A stretch of 64,000 nucleotides of DNA from Bimuria novae-zelandiae CBS 107.79 (GCA_010015655.1 ML976656.1:1173385-1237384), one strand, 5' to 3'; positions 21,188 to 33,019 are shown, counted from the stretch's first letter. A program made the numbers and translations. Notes: a model not told the origin generated them from the letters alone.

Positions 21188-23034
21188 ACGTGATTCACCA
21201 CCGAGCGGGCCAACCCCACCGAGCGGGCCAACTTTGCTAAATGCAGCCCACCTCCAGCTTATACCACAATGCCATCACAACATAACGCGCAATAACCTTA
21301 TACTAAAAGCGCACTATAGCTTACTATCTAAGCTATAATTAAAAATCGCGATAAGAGTAAAAGACGCGTTATTATAGCCTTTAGCGTGCCTCGAATAATA
21401 GTATAATAATAACGTTAAGGAGCCCTCTCTTAACGCGATTACAAGCCTAACTTAAAGAAGCTAACTAAGCTAGAGGAGGAGGCTCTAGTCTAACGTATAC
21501 TTAAGCTTAACTAGCGAGGAATAGGTGTAATAAGGGATATAGTCTAAGATATAGCTAATAATCTACTTACTAAGCGCGGTAAATAGCCTATTAGTAAGCA
21601 CTAGATAGACAGGCTTAAAACGCGTACGCTAGAAATTAAGCTTTAAAGAAGCTATCTATATAATTATTAGCAAGCCCTAAACGAAGATCTACGTATTATA
21701 ACGCCCTAGTTCGAGCTAGTTACTAATACTAAGGCTAAGTATGGTATCGCTAATAACGACACGTACAACTTTAATAAGACAGGCTTTATAATAGGGGTAA
21801 TATAGGGTTAGATAGTCTTTACAGGCTCTAAGAAGCGAAGCAACCTAAAAAAGATTTAACCTAGTAACTATAAGTAAGTTACTAATATCTAAAGTGTTAG
21901 CGCTAAAGGCTAGGCTTTACTACCCTTTCTTATTTTCCTTAGTAAGGTTCTAATTACGTCCTGGTTCTATAATCTACCCTAAGACTAAGTTATTAAAGTT
22001 AGTCTTAATAGCTAGACGTTAAATAAGCTTAGCCTTGCCTAGCTAAGGCACTTTAATGCCTATACTAAGGCGCGTAGTTTAGGTACACACTAGCTACTAA
22101 TTATAGATAGTTACAAGAGCCACTGCTCACACAAATTCCACAAATACTATAAGGAATAAAAGATTATTATTCTTTATATGCCTCTACACTCATCACACCT
22201 TTTATAGCTACTTAATGTAGGTTATTTTTCGCCTTTAAAGCGGGCGTATAGTAATAAAATTAGTAGCTTAGCATAGTACAGCACTAAGTAGATTAAAAAG
22301 GAGACCTTTCTACTAGCCTTTAAAGTAGCTTTTAAAAAGGTAATAATAAAGGCGAACATCTACGCAGGCTTTAAAAGCGCTAGATTAGTCCTATATAACC
22401 TAAAGGCGGTATTATTAAGACTTAATATAGTTCTTTGTACGCTAACTCCACCTAACGTAAAGGATACCTTATAGAAATTAAAAATACTAAGTAACCTCCG
22501 CGAGATAAAGGCTTAGTTAACGCTAGTTCGTAAGCGTGTATAGAAGTATAGAGATTTACTAGTTTCTCCGCTTCTTAGAGCTATTAAGCAGCTTAATAAA
22601 GGTGTTATATTAATAGGGCACGAAATAGTATTAATATAATAAAAAATAGTAAGGCTTTATAAGGTAGTAAAGATAGTAATAAAGGTAAAAAGTTAAAAGA
22701 GGAAGTATATTCAGGCAGCTAAGACACTTACAGTAGGAGAGGTAGTCGATTTAATAGCTAAAAAGAATAGTAGTAGGCAAAAGGAGGGTGAAGAGTCTGC
22801 AAAGAGGGTGCGTGGGCAGAGGCGCTGCGGACGTTGCGGCGAAGCTGGCCACAACGCTCGCACCTACGCAGTAGAAATTATAGATGCATCTAATAGCGAT
22901 AAGTCTAAATAGTATTTCTATGTTCTGCGAATTATAGTAAATTATAGTAGTGTTGTAGGAGGCGCTTCGCAATAGACTGACTTTTAAAAAGTGGCCCGCT
23001 CGGTGGGGTTGGCCCGCTCGGTGGTGAACCACGT
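21188..23034 (+). mobile_element. Pogo/Fot1-type element, family B copy 1
   Basis: Ends begin ACGTG(A/G)TTCACCACC; TA is at 21186-21187 and 23035-23036. The box CCACCGAGCGGGCCAA occurs twice in each end. Length 1847 bp, identical to copy 2 at 47892-49738. The plus strand shows …DTYNFNKTGF near 21755-21790 (first catalytic Asp of YNFDETG mutated). Confidence 0.9.
21330..22910 (+). pseudogene. Pogo transposase with C-terminal zinc knuckle, broken
   Basis: YNFNKTGFIIG (about 21765-21800) is the first DDE block. The second is recognisable near 22100 (…IDSYKSHCSHKFH…), with the expected LPLHSSHLL-like block near 22180-22205. The tail 22780-22870 is unmutated and reads RVRGQRRCGRCGEAGHNART then Y, i.e. 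C-x2-C-x4-H-x4-Y, where the last Cys appears lost through one G-to-A change. The architecture matches the intact transposase at 7151-8806. Confidence 0.75.
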
Positions 23035-24562
23035 TATTTATAGATTACTCTAATAAATAGTCTAGTAAAATTACCTTTAGCTTTATCCTGTTTATTAGCT
23101 TAGTAGAGAAGAGGTTTAAGGCTAACTCTAGGTCTATAAGTATATTAACTTTACCCTTATTTTTAATTTTAGCTTTAAAAGTAAGTATACCTTTAGGCTA
23201 ACTAAAAACCTAATTAAATAATTAGCTATTATTCTTTGCCTTCGGGACCCTAATAATATAGCTAACTAGAATATTAGTACAAGTAATAAGTATAATTATT
23301 ATATTTTACGCTTTTTACCTTTTCCTAATAAGCCGCGTTTTACTTTAATAAAATTAGCTGAGACTAGCTTATCCTTCTTTAAATAGTCGAGACTTATATA
23401 ACTAAGCTAGTTATAATAATAGAAAAATAGCAGGGTAGATATACCTTTAGTGCTAAAAGTTACTATACTACGCCCTTTAGCGCCTTTTCGCGACTTAGTA
23501 AGACCCTTAGTATATTTTAAAAGTCTTAAAAACTTTTTTACTTTTTGTAAGTAATTGTTAGAGTCTTTTAACTATGTTAATGGTCCTTGATTTGCTTTTA
23601 GAGTAAATAAATATTGCTAGAACATAATAGCTTTTTTTTAGCGACTATATCTTACGAAGAGTTTTTTAAAATTACTAATTAACCTTTAATATAATAGCGT
23701 AAATAGCTAATATAGTGAAGTACACACGTTAGCTTATCCTTTTTTATAGTTTAGTCTAACTTTCTCTATAATACTTAGATATATTTTAATAGTTTAGATA
23801 ATAACTAGCCTAGCTTTTATAAATACTCCTTAAGGGTATTATAGACTTATAGTTAACGCTAAAAAGAAGTTCTTAACGTATTAAGTATTTTCTCCTTTAA
23901 TACGTCTTAATTCTTTTGCGAATTATAATTCTAGCTACGTTAAAATGCCGCTTTAGAATTCTAACTAATATAAAAAGTCTTTATTATATAAGTAATAGTA
24001 AACTTTACCTTTCTCTTCTCAGTAGGAAATGGATTAATAATTAATGAATTTAACGTTTAGAATTATCTTTTTAAAGGTTAAAGTCACGTAATTTTTTTTT
24101 CTAATATATATATATATAGTGCTTTAAGAGGAGGAGATCGCATGGCAGATGCTAAACTCGCCACTATAGGCTAAATAGCTACTGTAAAGGTCTCTAAAAA
24201 TAGCATTTTAGTTACCTTGTTTATATTAATAATATATACCCGATTTTTTATAGTTATATATTTTTAAGCTAAACGTAAGTTTTCTTAATAGTTTACTATA
24301 TTATAAAACTAATTAATATTAGTAAGGTAAGCGTCGCGCCTAAAGTAACTATTAGGGTTAAAATAATACTAAAAGGGCCTATCTACACCCTAACAGGGCT
24401 AGCAAATACGTAAGAGTTCCTTTAAATAAAAGGTTTTGAAACTAGATAGTTTTAGGCATTCTATAGTTTATTAACTTTATTTTTTATTAAAGTTAACTTT
24501 AATAGGTACATCTTGCTTAGAATAGTCTTAGATAGTAAAAGCATAATAAGTCTTTAGACATA
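23035..24562 (-). pseudogene. Gypsy-1 gag and protease region, broken
   Basis: The minus strand near 23200-23040 reads …KIKNKGKVNILIDLELALNLFS…, the protease block in which 'DTGA' would be expected (here mutated). Upstream sequence to 24562 is compatible with gag but too decayed to read domain by domain. A short unmutated stretch lies at 24125-24165. Confidence 0.55.
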
Positions 24563-24563
24563 T

Positions 24564-24577
24564 CGTGCACTGGACCA
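24564..24577 (-). promoter_or_regulatory. Candidate tRNA primer-binding site of Gypsy-1
   Basis: On the minus strand TGGTCCAGTGCACG follows the LTR end by one base. The initial TGG would pair with a tRNA CCA end, and the segment is unmutated in a decayed neighbourhood. I could not name the tRNA. Confidence 0.5.
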
Positions 24578-24578
24578 C

Positions 24579-24790
24579 TGCTATAAATACAAAGTAATTT
24601 AAATATAAGAGGATAGGTAGGGTAGGTAGTATAGTAATAAGATAAAAAATAAAGCGGTTATATTTAGTATAAGAAAGAAGAGATAAATTATTATTAAGCC
24701 TCCGCTTAGATAGCGTTAGCTATATACCTTGAGTCATCTAATCCTGCTAAGTCAAGCTCTTGGTCAGTCATATACAGCCGTGGCGTGACA
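24579..24790 (-). repeat. Gypsy-1 5' LTR (about 212 bp)
   Basis: On the minus strand it starts TGTCACGCCACGGC, the typical opening of chromovirus-like fungal LTRs, and ends TATAGCA just before the primer-binding site. Bases 24725-24790 are unmutated. No second copy of this LTR was found with certainty; 36315 onward may be a decayed one. Confidence 0.6.
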
Positions 24791-26690
24791 ATTACTATAA
24801 TTATATCAAGTTTTTTATTGTAGTCTTTCATTATAATTTTAGCGTTATATTAATATAACGAAATAATTTAATAGCTTATCTGCACTCGAGCAAAGTAGCA
24901 AACTTTTAAAAATACTATACTATACTATTTTATATTCTAAGACTAACGCCTTGCAAGGCATAATAGAATAACACTAATTACTTTAGTTAAATATCTAGCT
25001 ATATGTATCAATAAGAGAAAGAACGAGAAGTAATACCTACCTAAAATAAGTAGTAGGCTATTACTACATAGTCTATAAATCCTCTAAAGAGTAGTCTACG
25101 TTGTAATTCGCAAGCTCGCGTTAGCCTAGTGTAGAATCGCTTTAGAGAAGCTACTAAGCTTCTAGATAACTACCTATACGTATTCTATTTTTACTACAGG
25201 CTTATTTTTTAATACCTATTAGTAAAAACTAATAAAATAAACTAAGGTATTAGGATGAAGTACCTTACAAACTACCTAAAAACTAAGTATTATTCAAGTA
25301 ATATAGTGCTTATTTATAATTTAGGATCTACCTCGCTTATAATCTATTGACCCTAAAATAGAAATACGCTTGTTAAGCTTTTAACTTATTCTACTTTAGC
25401 CTTTAGGCGAGAGCTTGTCTATGTAGTAATTAATAGTAATTAGTCCTTTTAAATAATTTAGTAACTCTCGTTTTAACACTTTATCTAATCCCTTTAGCTA
25501 TTCGCTATAGTAACTAGCTATTATAAAATTAGAATTATATTTAAGAAATAATCTCGCTTCGCTAAAGCATCTATTCTTATTAATCTTAACTAAATAACTA
25601 AAATTTTAATTATATTAGATAAATAAATTGCTGTAATCCACCTTAGCATCCTTATAATTAAGGGATACTATATTACCCGCAACTAGAAGCTTTAAAAAAA
25701 GCTGGTAGATTTTATCCCTATACGCGGGAAATAAATAGTCCAAAATAAGTAATAGGTCTTCTCTAGGTTCTTTTAATAATAAACATAATATAACGCCTTT
25801 TAGCTATTACTAGTAATAATGCTTGTAATATTGGTACACTTGCTTATACTCTACAAAGAAGTTACTAAAGGGGGATGTCAATTAGGGCTATAAAGAAAAT
25901 ATTATCCTATATATAGGCTATATTATTAATCTTATTATCTAAGATATTACTAAGCAGCTTAAGCTAGTAGCGTCTAACGAGCTTATAGATAGTAAGAGGT
26001 TATAGAGACGCTATATTTAAGACATTAAGACGTAAATATTAATTCCTAATTCTTTTTATAAAGTACAAATAATGTTATTACATACTTTTATTATATGTTA
26101 AGTAACTAACAGCTTTTAGTAATTCATATTACTATTAACGCATTACTATAACGTTATATGCGTTTTATTACTACCTAGTAAATTATATTACCTAAGAAAT
26201 AATTATTAGTTATCCACGGTATAAAAACATAAGTTAATATTTCTATTAGTAGTTTCATAATTAGTCTATTTATGCTTTTTTTCTTAATCTTATTAATAGC
26301 GCAGGAGGTAGTTCCCTTTTAATAAAACTATTTTATTTACTTTTACTTTTTATGCGTCTCTTTCTTCGCTCTAGTAAGCTATCTATAATATTAATAGTAA
26401 TGTTAGAGATAGAGTTAGATGCGTTAAATATAAAATTATTAGTTATAATAGTAAAAGTTATTACTTAATCTCGAAAAGTAGCGCTTTCCTGTAGTAGCTT
26501 ATTAATATCTTATAATAAACAACCGTCGTTTGATCGTGTAGCCACTAGGCCTAGAGCTAACTAAGATTATAAGGTAAGCTATTCTATAACCCTTGTCGGC
26601 ACAAGGAGCGCGTGGGAGAGGCTATAGTTGCTAGTTTTATTCTTATTCACTACTTATTATACAGGTCTAATCTAAACTGCAACCCGCGAC
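24791..26690. other. AT-rich stretch, no gene recognised
   Basis: No coding remnant, paired ends or tandem repeat could be supported. One purine run at 25865-25872 reading into TGTCAATTAGGG (25873) has the form of a polypurine tract plus LTR start, but no partner LTR was found. Confidence 0.4.
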
Positions 26691-26699
26691 TAGTAGTAT

Positions 26700-28330
26700 C
26701 TATTAGTAGCTTTAGTTTTGCTAAGGCGCGTATTTATTGTCTAGATTTAGTACTAGCGGGAATTCTAATTTTTTAACTCTAGTAATTACGTGGCTGGGTT
26801 TTATTAAGAAATAGCATAATTCTAGTTTTAGAAATTATAAAATATCTAAGATAAGACGCTTCGGTTAGCTAGGATAGGCTATAGAGTAGATATAGCTTAA
26901 TATAGACCTCTAAGTTAATTAAGAAGGTATTAGGCCTAATATACTCTTTACTCCTATAGGTATATTATATTTAACTAGTATTAGTTTCGATTCTTATCTT
27001 GCACTCCCTTAATAATACTAGATCTTTTCTACTTTTTAAGCCTTTATCTCTCGCGTAATTTATTTTAACTTTTTCTTAACTAGACAATATTGCGAGTGAC
27101 TATTAGGGGGTGGTTTTATAACGCTATTAGGTTTAAGCTTATCTAGTAGAACTAGTACTAAAGAGTACTTGTACTACTCGCGATACTTAAATATTTTATA
27201 GAAACTAGTAATATAATTTTTAGGTTTAATCTTAAAGAAGCGGCACACAGTAATTACGTGTTTATAAGGAATCTAATAATCTTAATATAAAAAATACGAA
27301 CACTTTTAAGCCTTAAGCTATATAAGGTAAGCATTTTAATTTCTTAGATTTACTTAATATATAATTATAACGAAGGTTTCGTGTTCCTCAGAAGTTAGAA
27401 TATATTAGCTACTATCCTTAATATCTTTCAAGAAATAGGCTATAGCATAGTTAGTATACTTTTAATCTTCTTATAGGTTATAACGCCTTTTGTAGAACTT
27501 TAATATTAGGAAAGTCTATAGGTAATAAAGCAAATAAAGGATTTGTAGGTTGTAAGCTTCTATCTATGCGCTATTAATTAACTTACGATATTAAAATATA
27601 TTTATCTAAACTATAGGAAATTAATTAGTGGTGCGTATAATATTGCGTAATTCTCCCTATTAATCCAATCTATGTAGCGACGTGCTGGAGCGGAGAGAGA
27701 CTTAGCCTAGTTAAAATAAGCTTTAAATTTAGCTTTAGTATTAACTAAGCACGTAGCTTAAAATAATTTCTTGACTTTCCTTCTTAATCTTAATTTATTT
27801 TTTATATTTTCCGCGAGATGTTGTGTGTAGTAATAGTAAAAAGCTTTAGGGAATTTTTTTAAAATAGCTAAGACTAGCCCTTTCGCTTAATTATTAATAA
27901 TAGTAAAATACTTAAAATTACTACGTTTCTTCTCTATTATGTCTAGGCTGTCTAAAAAGATATTCCCTAAACTTTTAAAGAAAGTTAAGCTACGACTCTT
28001 TAGACTTACTTTTAGTAAATCCTTATATTAATAGCAGAATCTCCTTATTAGAGAGTTAAGGGTCGTTATAATAAGAAGAACTAGGTTATTATTAGATTTT
28101 ATATATATACTATTAATATAGATAAAACGCTAAAAATACTAAAATGCATATACACAAGCTCGTGGTGCGATATAGTACTATTTAAAAGATTTATTATTAT
28201 CCTTAAAGATTATAGCTTAAGCCCTTAAGGTAGTATAGTCTCTATTATTAGAATCTGTTTTTGAGTTAAGCCTATTATCTATTATAGTCTAGAAACAAGA
28301 GGATATGTTAAAAAGACTTTTTACGTCTGA
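26700..28330 (-). pseudogene. MULE (Mutator-like) transposase, broken
   Basis: The minus strand preserves the MULE order. Around 28150-28080 is …APRACVYAF…, then …NNLVLLIITTLNS…; near 27900-27840 …AKGLVLAILKKFPKAFYYYYTQHLAENI…, the DRQKGL / CxxH-type region; near 27720-27660 …AKSLSAPARRYIDWINREN; near 27320-27040 the decayed SWIM-type tail …KHVITVCRFFKI… …YREYYKYS…. Several long frames are open between stops. Terminal inverted repeats were not identified, so element limits are unknown. Confidence 0.7.
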
Positions 28331-28431
28331 GAAAGTATTTTCTAGACCTACGTTTTTACGTATGAGAAAGTATTTTCTAGACCTACGTTTTTACGTCTGA
28401 GAAAGTATTTTCTAGACCTACGTTTTTACGC
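28319..28431. repeat. Three 35-bp tandem repeats
   Basis: Unit starts at 28321, 28356 and 28391 (TTACGTCTGAGAAAGTATTT…CTACG); the second unit has one C-to-A change (TCTG to TATG). A partial fourth copy, TTTTTACG, closes the array. The period is not a multiple of three. It lies at or just before the 5' end of the MULE coding remnant. Confidence 0.9.
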
Positions 28432-29900
28432 GTTACACTTACTTATAAGATATTTAATTTAAGTTTTAAAGTTTCCTAGTAATCTAAATTTAAAGTAGTC
28501 TTAGTTAAAAGATACTCTTAACTATATTTGCGTGCTATTAAGTAATAAACTTTATAGAGTATAATGCTTTTTAATCCTAATAGGAACCAGGGTCATAGGT
28601 ATAAGGTTCTAATCTGCAAAGTCCAAAGTAGTTAAATTGCTTTATATAACTAATTTAAATAAAAAATTTGTAACCAGTATTCTTGCTAAAATAGTATTTT
28701 ACGTAGAATCGTGTCGGGTTGCTATAAGTTACTTAATAAGAAAGCCTCTAGGTAACTATAACGCTAAGAACTAGATATCTTGCAGCATTAATTATTACAA
28801 ATATATATTTAACGTAAAGATTATTAAGCTAAGAGGTTACTATTAAAGGTCCTTATAATTACTACTTACTACTTAGGGTTAGTACTGCGTGTTCTAATAA
28901 TAGAACGCGTCTATATTAAGATTGCAACGGACGTGTTTCAATCTATCTAGCGCCAATAGTAGATAAGTTAGGCAATTTATAGAATGATGTTATTTTGGGT
29001 AGAAATAGTGGTAGTTTGGTCCTTTTCCGCCGCACGGCCATATTGGTGGTAGTGTATTGGAAACAGTGGTAGATGGGGAATTATTACGCCAAGAAGTAGT
29101 AAGGCGGTCTTTTGCCGTATAAAGAATATACTTATTATACTAATTACTAAGGTTAGTGTTAAGCGCGTTTTTAATATTACTAAGGATATAATTAGCGATT
29201 AGATGCACAGGCTTTCTACTTAAATAATATGGTAAATTATAATTATTTAGGCCTTAATTACTTATAAGGCGGACGAAGGACCTATACTACTAGGAGTAAA
29301 AGTAGTATTATAAGTACTACTACTAAGTAACAACGAAGGGCCTTATAATAAAGTTAATAATCTACTAAACCTACTAGTGCTTCCAGAGCCCTTTGAAGAA
29401 AATGTAAAAGGAGATACTAAAGCAGAGGTAGAGGTACAGGTAAGGAAGAGAAATAATAACACCATTTATAAAAGCGTTAGAAGCTTAATTACTATTAGGA
29501 ATAAGTACTCTAATTATTAGCTATTATAATTAGGTTTTGAATTGTATATCGTATTCAAATATTGCTTAATACTATAAAGCTACCATAGCGTTTTATTACA
29601 ATATTAGACTATTATAATTCCTCCGTAACGCTTAGACAACTCTAGCCAAACCCTAACCTAACGTATAGTTTACCCTAACCTAACCTATACCCGCGCTAGT
29701 TTAACCTAACCTAACCTATAACCCACGCACAGACTAACCCAATCCAACCCCTAACCCAGCCTGGGTAGATACCAACCCATCGACCAGCCTAGACCGGACC
29801 TTAATAATTTAAGTAATAATAGAATAAATTAAAACACTATAAGAGACCTTCTAACAGGCCTAGTAGGCTTAATAAGAGTCCTTTTAATAGTCTCTCTAAT
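28432..29900. other. Spacer with an unmutated GT-rich patch
   Basis: AT-rich, with no gene recognised. Bases 28960-29100 are unmutated and contain GTGGTAG three times. The telomere-like block at 29646-29758 is listed separately. Some of this may be the leader of the gypsy whose gag begins near 29930. Confidence 0.4.
29646..29758. repeat. Interstitial telomere-like repeats (CCTAA-rich)
   Basis: CCCTAACCTAAC-type units occur at 29650-29662, 29692-29704 and 29702-29718, then degenerate into AACCCAATCCAACCCC and CTAACCCAGCC. The repeats are imperfect and mixed 5- and 6-base, unlike a fresh terminal array. Confidence 0.6.
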
Positions 29901-29929
29901 AGTCTCTCTAATAGATACACACCTAGTAT

Positions 29930-30925
29930 TAAGCTAATATAGAGGCTCTACGTAAGGAGCTTATCTTGCTAAAGAAGTCTATTCGCTTTACTAACTCCCC
30001 TACGTTAACCCCTGCTATAGAGACGTTAGAGCCCTTTATAATACTATTTAGTAATAGCTTAATGACTATAAAAATTATTTGCCTAAGTAATAGACTACTT
30101 AATCCTCCTATATTTATAGGTAAGAAGAAGGAACTCCCTCGATTTATCTCTTAATTACATATAAAGCTAGAGGGTAATATAGACTACTACCGTACTAAAT
30201 GCGCTAAACTAATATACGCCTACTTGTAATTAGACTGTGACCTAGCTATGCTTACTAACTTAATAATTAAATTAAATATTATTATTATAAAGAAGCTAAT
30301 CGCCCTCCTCCGTACAAATTATAATAGTCCTAAGAAGACTCTATGAGCCTAGAGTAAACTTAATAATTTAAAGTAAGGAAAGTAACTTTTCTTAAGCTAC
30401 ATTATAAAATTTAGATATTGTATAACAATACTTAACTTAATATAGAGTTATAGATTAATATTTTATAGTAATTACTATTAGATAAACTTTATCACGTAAT
30501 AGTAAGAGCTCAAATTCTATTTAATATTTATAACTACGCTAACCTTATTTTATAATATAATAATAACCTTTAGTACCTACCTATACGTTCCGCTACTAGC
30601 CATTATACGCGCGTAGGGACTGACCGCTAAGACATTAATAAAACCCGTACGCTATAAAGCTAGATACTTTAGGTACTTAGCTATCTAATAGGAAAACAAA
30701 CTACTATTAAAAGAAAGAATTCTACTTTAATCATAGGGTATATAGTCATATTACGAGAAATTATCTAAAGAAGAGAATATAGATACGAGCTATAAAGCAA
30801 AAGGTCCTAAATAGATAATTGTTATTCTTGAGGCAAGAATTTAATAATTCCTTACTAATTAGCTTTTAATTTTTATAATCCCCTTAATCGTAATCGCGCT
30901 AATACCCTTTACTAAAAAACGCACG
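29930..30925 (+). pseudogene. Gypsy gag remnant
   Basis: The plus-strand frame 29966-30154 (…NPPIFIGKKKELPRFIS) continues across one stop into LHIKLEGNIDYYRTKCAKLIYAYL, then …ALLRTNYNSP… and a …KLNNLK…F… block. This is the usual retrotransposon gag core order (pFxG…eL..Fl.qL). It is interrupted by the hAT-type MITE at 30934. It may be the 5' part of Gypsy-2. Confidence 0.65.
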
Positions 30926-30933
30926 ATCCTAGA

Positions 30934-31352
30934 TAGGATGGTAAATGGGTTGGGTCGCAGGGGCCACAGTTGGGTCTGACTAAGCAGAACACCAAAATTC
31001 TAAACTTTAAATTAAATGTAGGAGCTATTCTTATCCAATTTTAATATAAGGTATACATATATATAAGTTATATAACTCTAAAAAAAACCAATATCTTATA
31101 TTTATTTTAGAGAGAAATCATCTTTCAGTAATATTTTACGTATTTTTTTAGGATCCAGGACTTAATACAGTATATAATTTTTAAAAAATTTAATATATTA
31201 CTATTAAAATTCATATACACCTTATATTACAATTGCATAAATATAGCTCCTCTATTTATAAAGTTATGGAAAATTTAAAGTTTATAATTTTGGTATTTTG
31301 CTTAGTCAGACCTAACTGTGGCCCTTGCGACCCAACCCATTTACAAAGCCTA
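30934..31352. mobile_element. hAT-type MITE, 419 bp, near-palindromic
   Basis: Perfect 8-bp target duplications ATCCTAGA at 30926-30933 and 31353-31360. Inverted ends start TAGG, then GTAAATGGGTTGGGTCGC, and match for about 75 bp with a few transitions; weaker inverted similarity continues for about 200 bp per arm. There is no coding capacity. TAGG ends with 8-bp duplications are typical of the hAT superfamily. Confidence 0.9.
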
Positions 31353-31360
31353 ATCCTAGA

Positions 31361-31780
31361 GATAAGCAACTTAATAAAACTACGCTAGATATAAGTCTTA
31401 ATAAGTCTTAATAAATCTATAAACTACTTTATTAGGAGCAAACTAGGAAAGACAGATAAATATCCTCTATATAATTTAGTAAAGTAGTACTAAGTAGTTA
31501 GTAACTACCCTAGTTAATACTAAAGCTATAAAATTTAGCTTTATCTATTAAAACCTCTCGCGTAACCTAAAACTACGTCTATAGCTACTACCCTACGTTA
31601 TATAATACCTATTAGATTTAATGAAAAATAACAAAAAAAACAGATAGATTACGTATATAGCTAGTATACGCCTTCTTTTAATATCATTACGTAGAGTAGA
31701 TTGAGCTCTATGTAATAACTATAGATTAATATTAATTAATCATTAGATGGCTCTAGATATATATGTATTATATAAGGCCT
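31361..31780. other. AT-rich stretch between MITE and piggyBac 2
   Basis: Probably continues the gypsy gag/protease region on the plus strand, but no domain could be read. The left end of the second piggyBac element was not found here. Confidence 0.35.
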
Positions 31781-33001
31781 AACTATAATATAGAATAATT
31801 AGAATTTATAGTTAGATGCTGCTGGGAGCGCTGCCCATATATAAATAGCGTGCCTACTATTAATAGTGCTACTCTTAGCTCTCTAGAATCTAAACTAAAT
31901 ATAAATTTTAACCACGGCGCTAATATTGCCGCGACCCAGTGCCCTACTACCCTATAACTAAAAAGTAGGCTTAAACACGATAGCTAGCGTAGAAAATCTA
32001 AAGAGATTATTATCTTATATAAAAATATAGAGATTTAGTAAAAAGAAACTCTAGCTGGTAGCGTTAATAGTAACTATAAGAGTAATAAAGACTAATTTTA
32101 TAAAAGTAAAAGCTGGCGTATTAGCTAGTAGCTTAAGTAAGTTAATAGGTTCTTTCCGTTTAGCATAAAGTAACTAATTTAGGATTACTTTATTATTAGC
32201 TAAATACTAGATTTTAAAACCCTCTAGCGTAGGCTTTGTTTTAATTACTATAACCTTACTTACCTGCCTAGTAAACCTAGCAATTGCTTTGTTAACGGAA
32301 AAATAAACACCTGGCGCCTAGTACTTAAAGCAGCGCTTATAGAGCGTCTTTAAGAGGTCCTACACTCTACTAGATAGTGACTTAAAGCTTCAATTAACCT
32401 TAGTACAGTATAAGTAATAATCTAGCTGCTGCCACCTACTTTTTAACATATAGCGATTGATCTTATGCCGAGGCGCTGTCCTATGAAGTTTCTCCTAATA
32501 TTTGGCAAGCGAGGGCTCCCGGTGGACGCCTATATAAACAACGATTGCGAGATAGGTGTAGAACTCTGTTACGGATGTAGGCTTCCAGGTATGGCAGCTA
32601 GGCGTCGGGGACAGCTCATTGCGGAGCTGTTCAGCGTGCTGATTCGTATGGTGTACGATCCGGTCGAGGACATCTGCATCAAAAAAGAGGTCGAAGAAAG
32701 CTATAGATAAGTCGAGATCTACACCTTCAGGTATCAGCGTAGCCCCTGATTTACGTGGGTTGACAATATCCAGAGGTTGCCACTCAGATGGAGGCTTAGT
32801 CGGCAGGTCAGGAAAAACACCAGCTTTCTGGCTGTAGGTCGTGTATTTTACGAAGTCAGCATGGTTGCAGATGCAGGAAGGTGCAAAATATGCGTGTTTT
32901 GGCTGGTAAACGATATTTGTTAACATCACGATACATGTTTTGGTGTTCCAGAGCATTATCATCTTATTGGCCATCAAAAGGTGGCCCGTGCCAGGGAGCA
33001 A
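31780..33001 (-). pseudogene. piggyBac-type transposase, N-terminal half well preserved
   Basis: The 168-codon open stretch 33001-32495 contains …AGVFPDLPTKPPSEWQPLDI… then …AFFDLFFDADVLDRIVHHTNQHAEQ… and …WKPTSVTEFYTYLAIVVYIGVHREPSLAKY, the classical N-terminal half of piggyBac transposases. Beyond a stop it continues through …APRHKINRYM… and …SVNKAIARFT…, where 'VDE' with the first catalytic Asp would be expected, and …KIWYLANN-like sequence. The true initiator is uncertain. Confidence 0.8.
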
Positions 33002-33019
33002 TTGACCATGTGGGGGATA
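31780..33019 (-). mobile_element. piggyBac-type element 2 (right end intact, left end not found)
   Basis: The right inverted end 32981-33019 matches the 39-bp ends of element 1 (GTGGCCCGTGCCAGGG…GGGGGATA). Directly beyond, at 33020, gypsy sequence homologous to 20925 begins, which fixes the boundary. Homology to element 1 extends at least to about 31800. The segment 32460-33019 is essentially free of RIP-type change; the rest is decayed. Confidence 0.75.

Noticed and set aside
28319..28431. 35-bp repeats could be read as a CRISPR array
   Set aside because: Units are contiguous without spacers, only three in number, and the context is a fungal MULE remnant.
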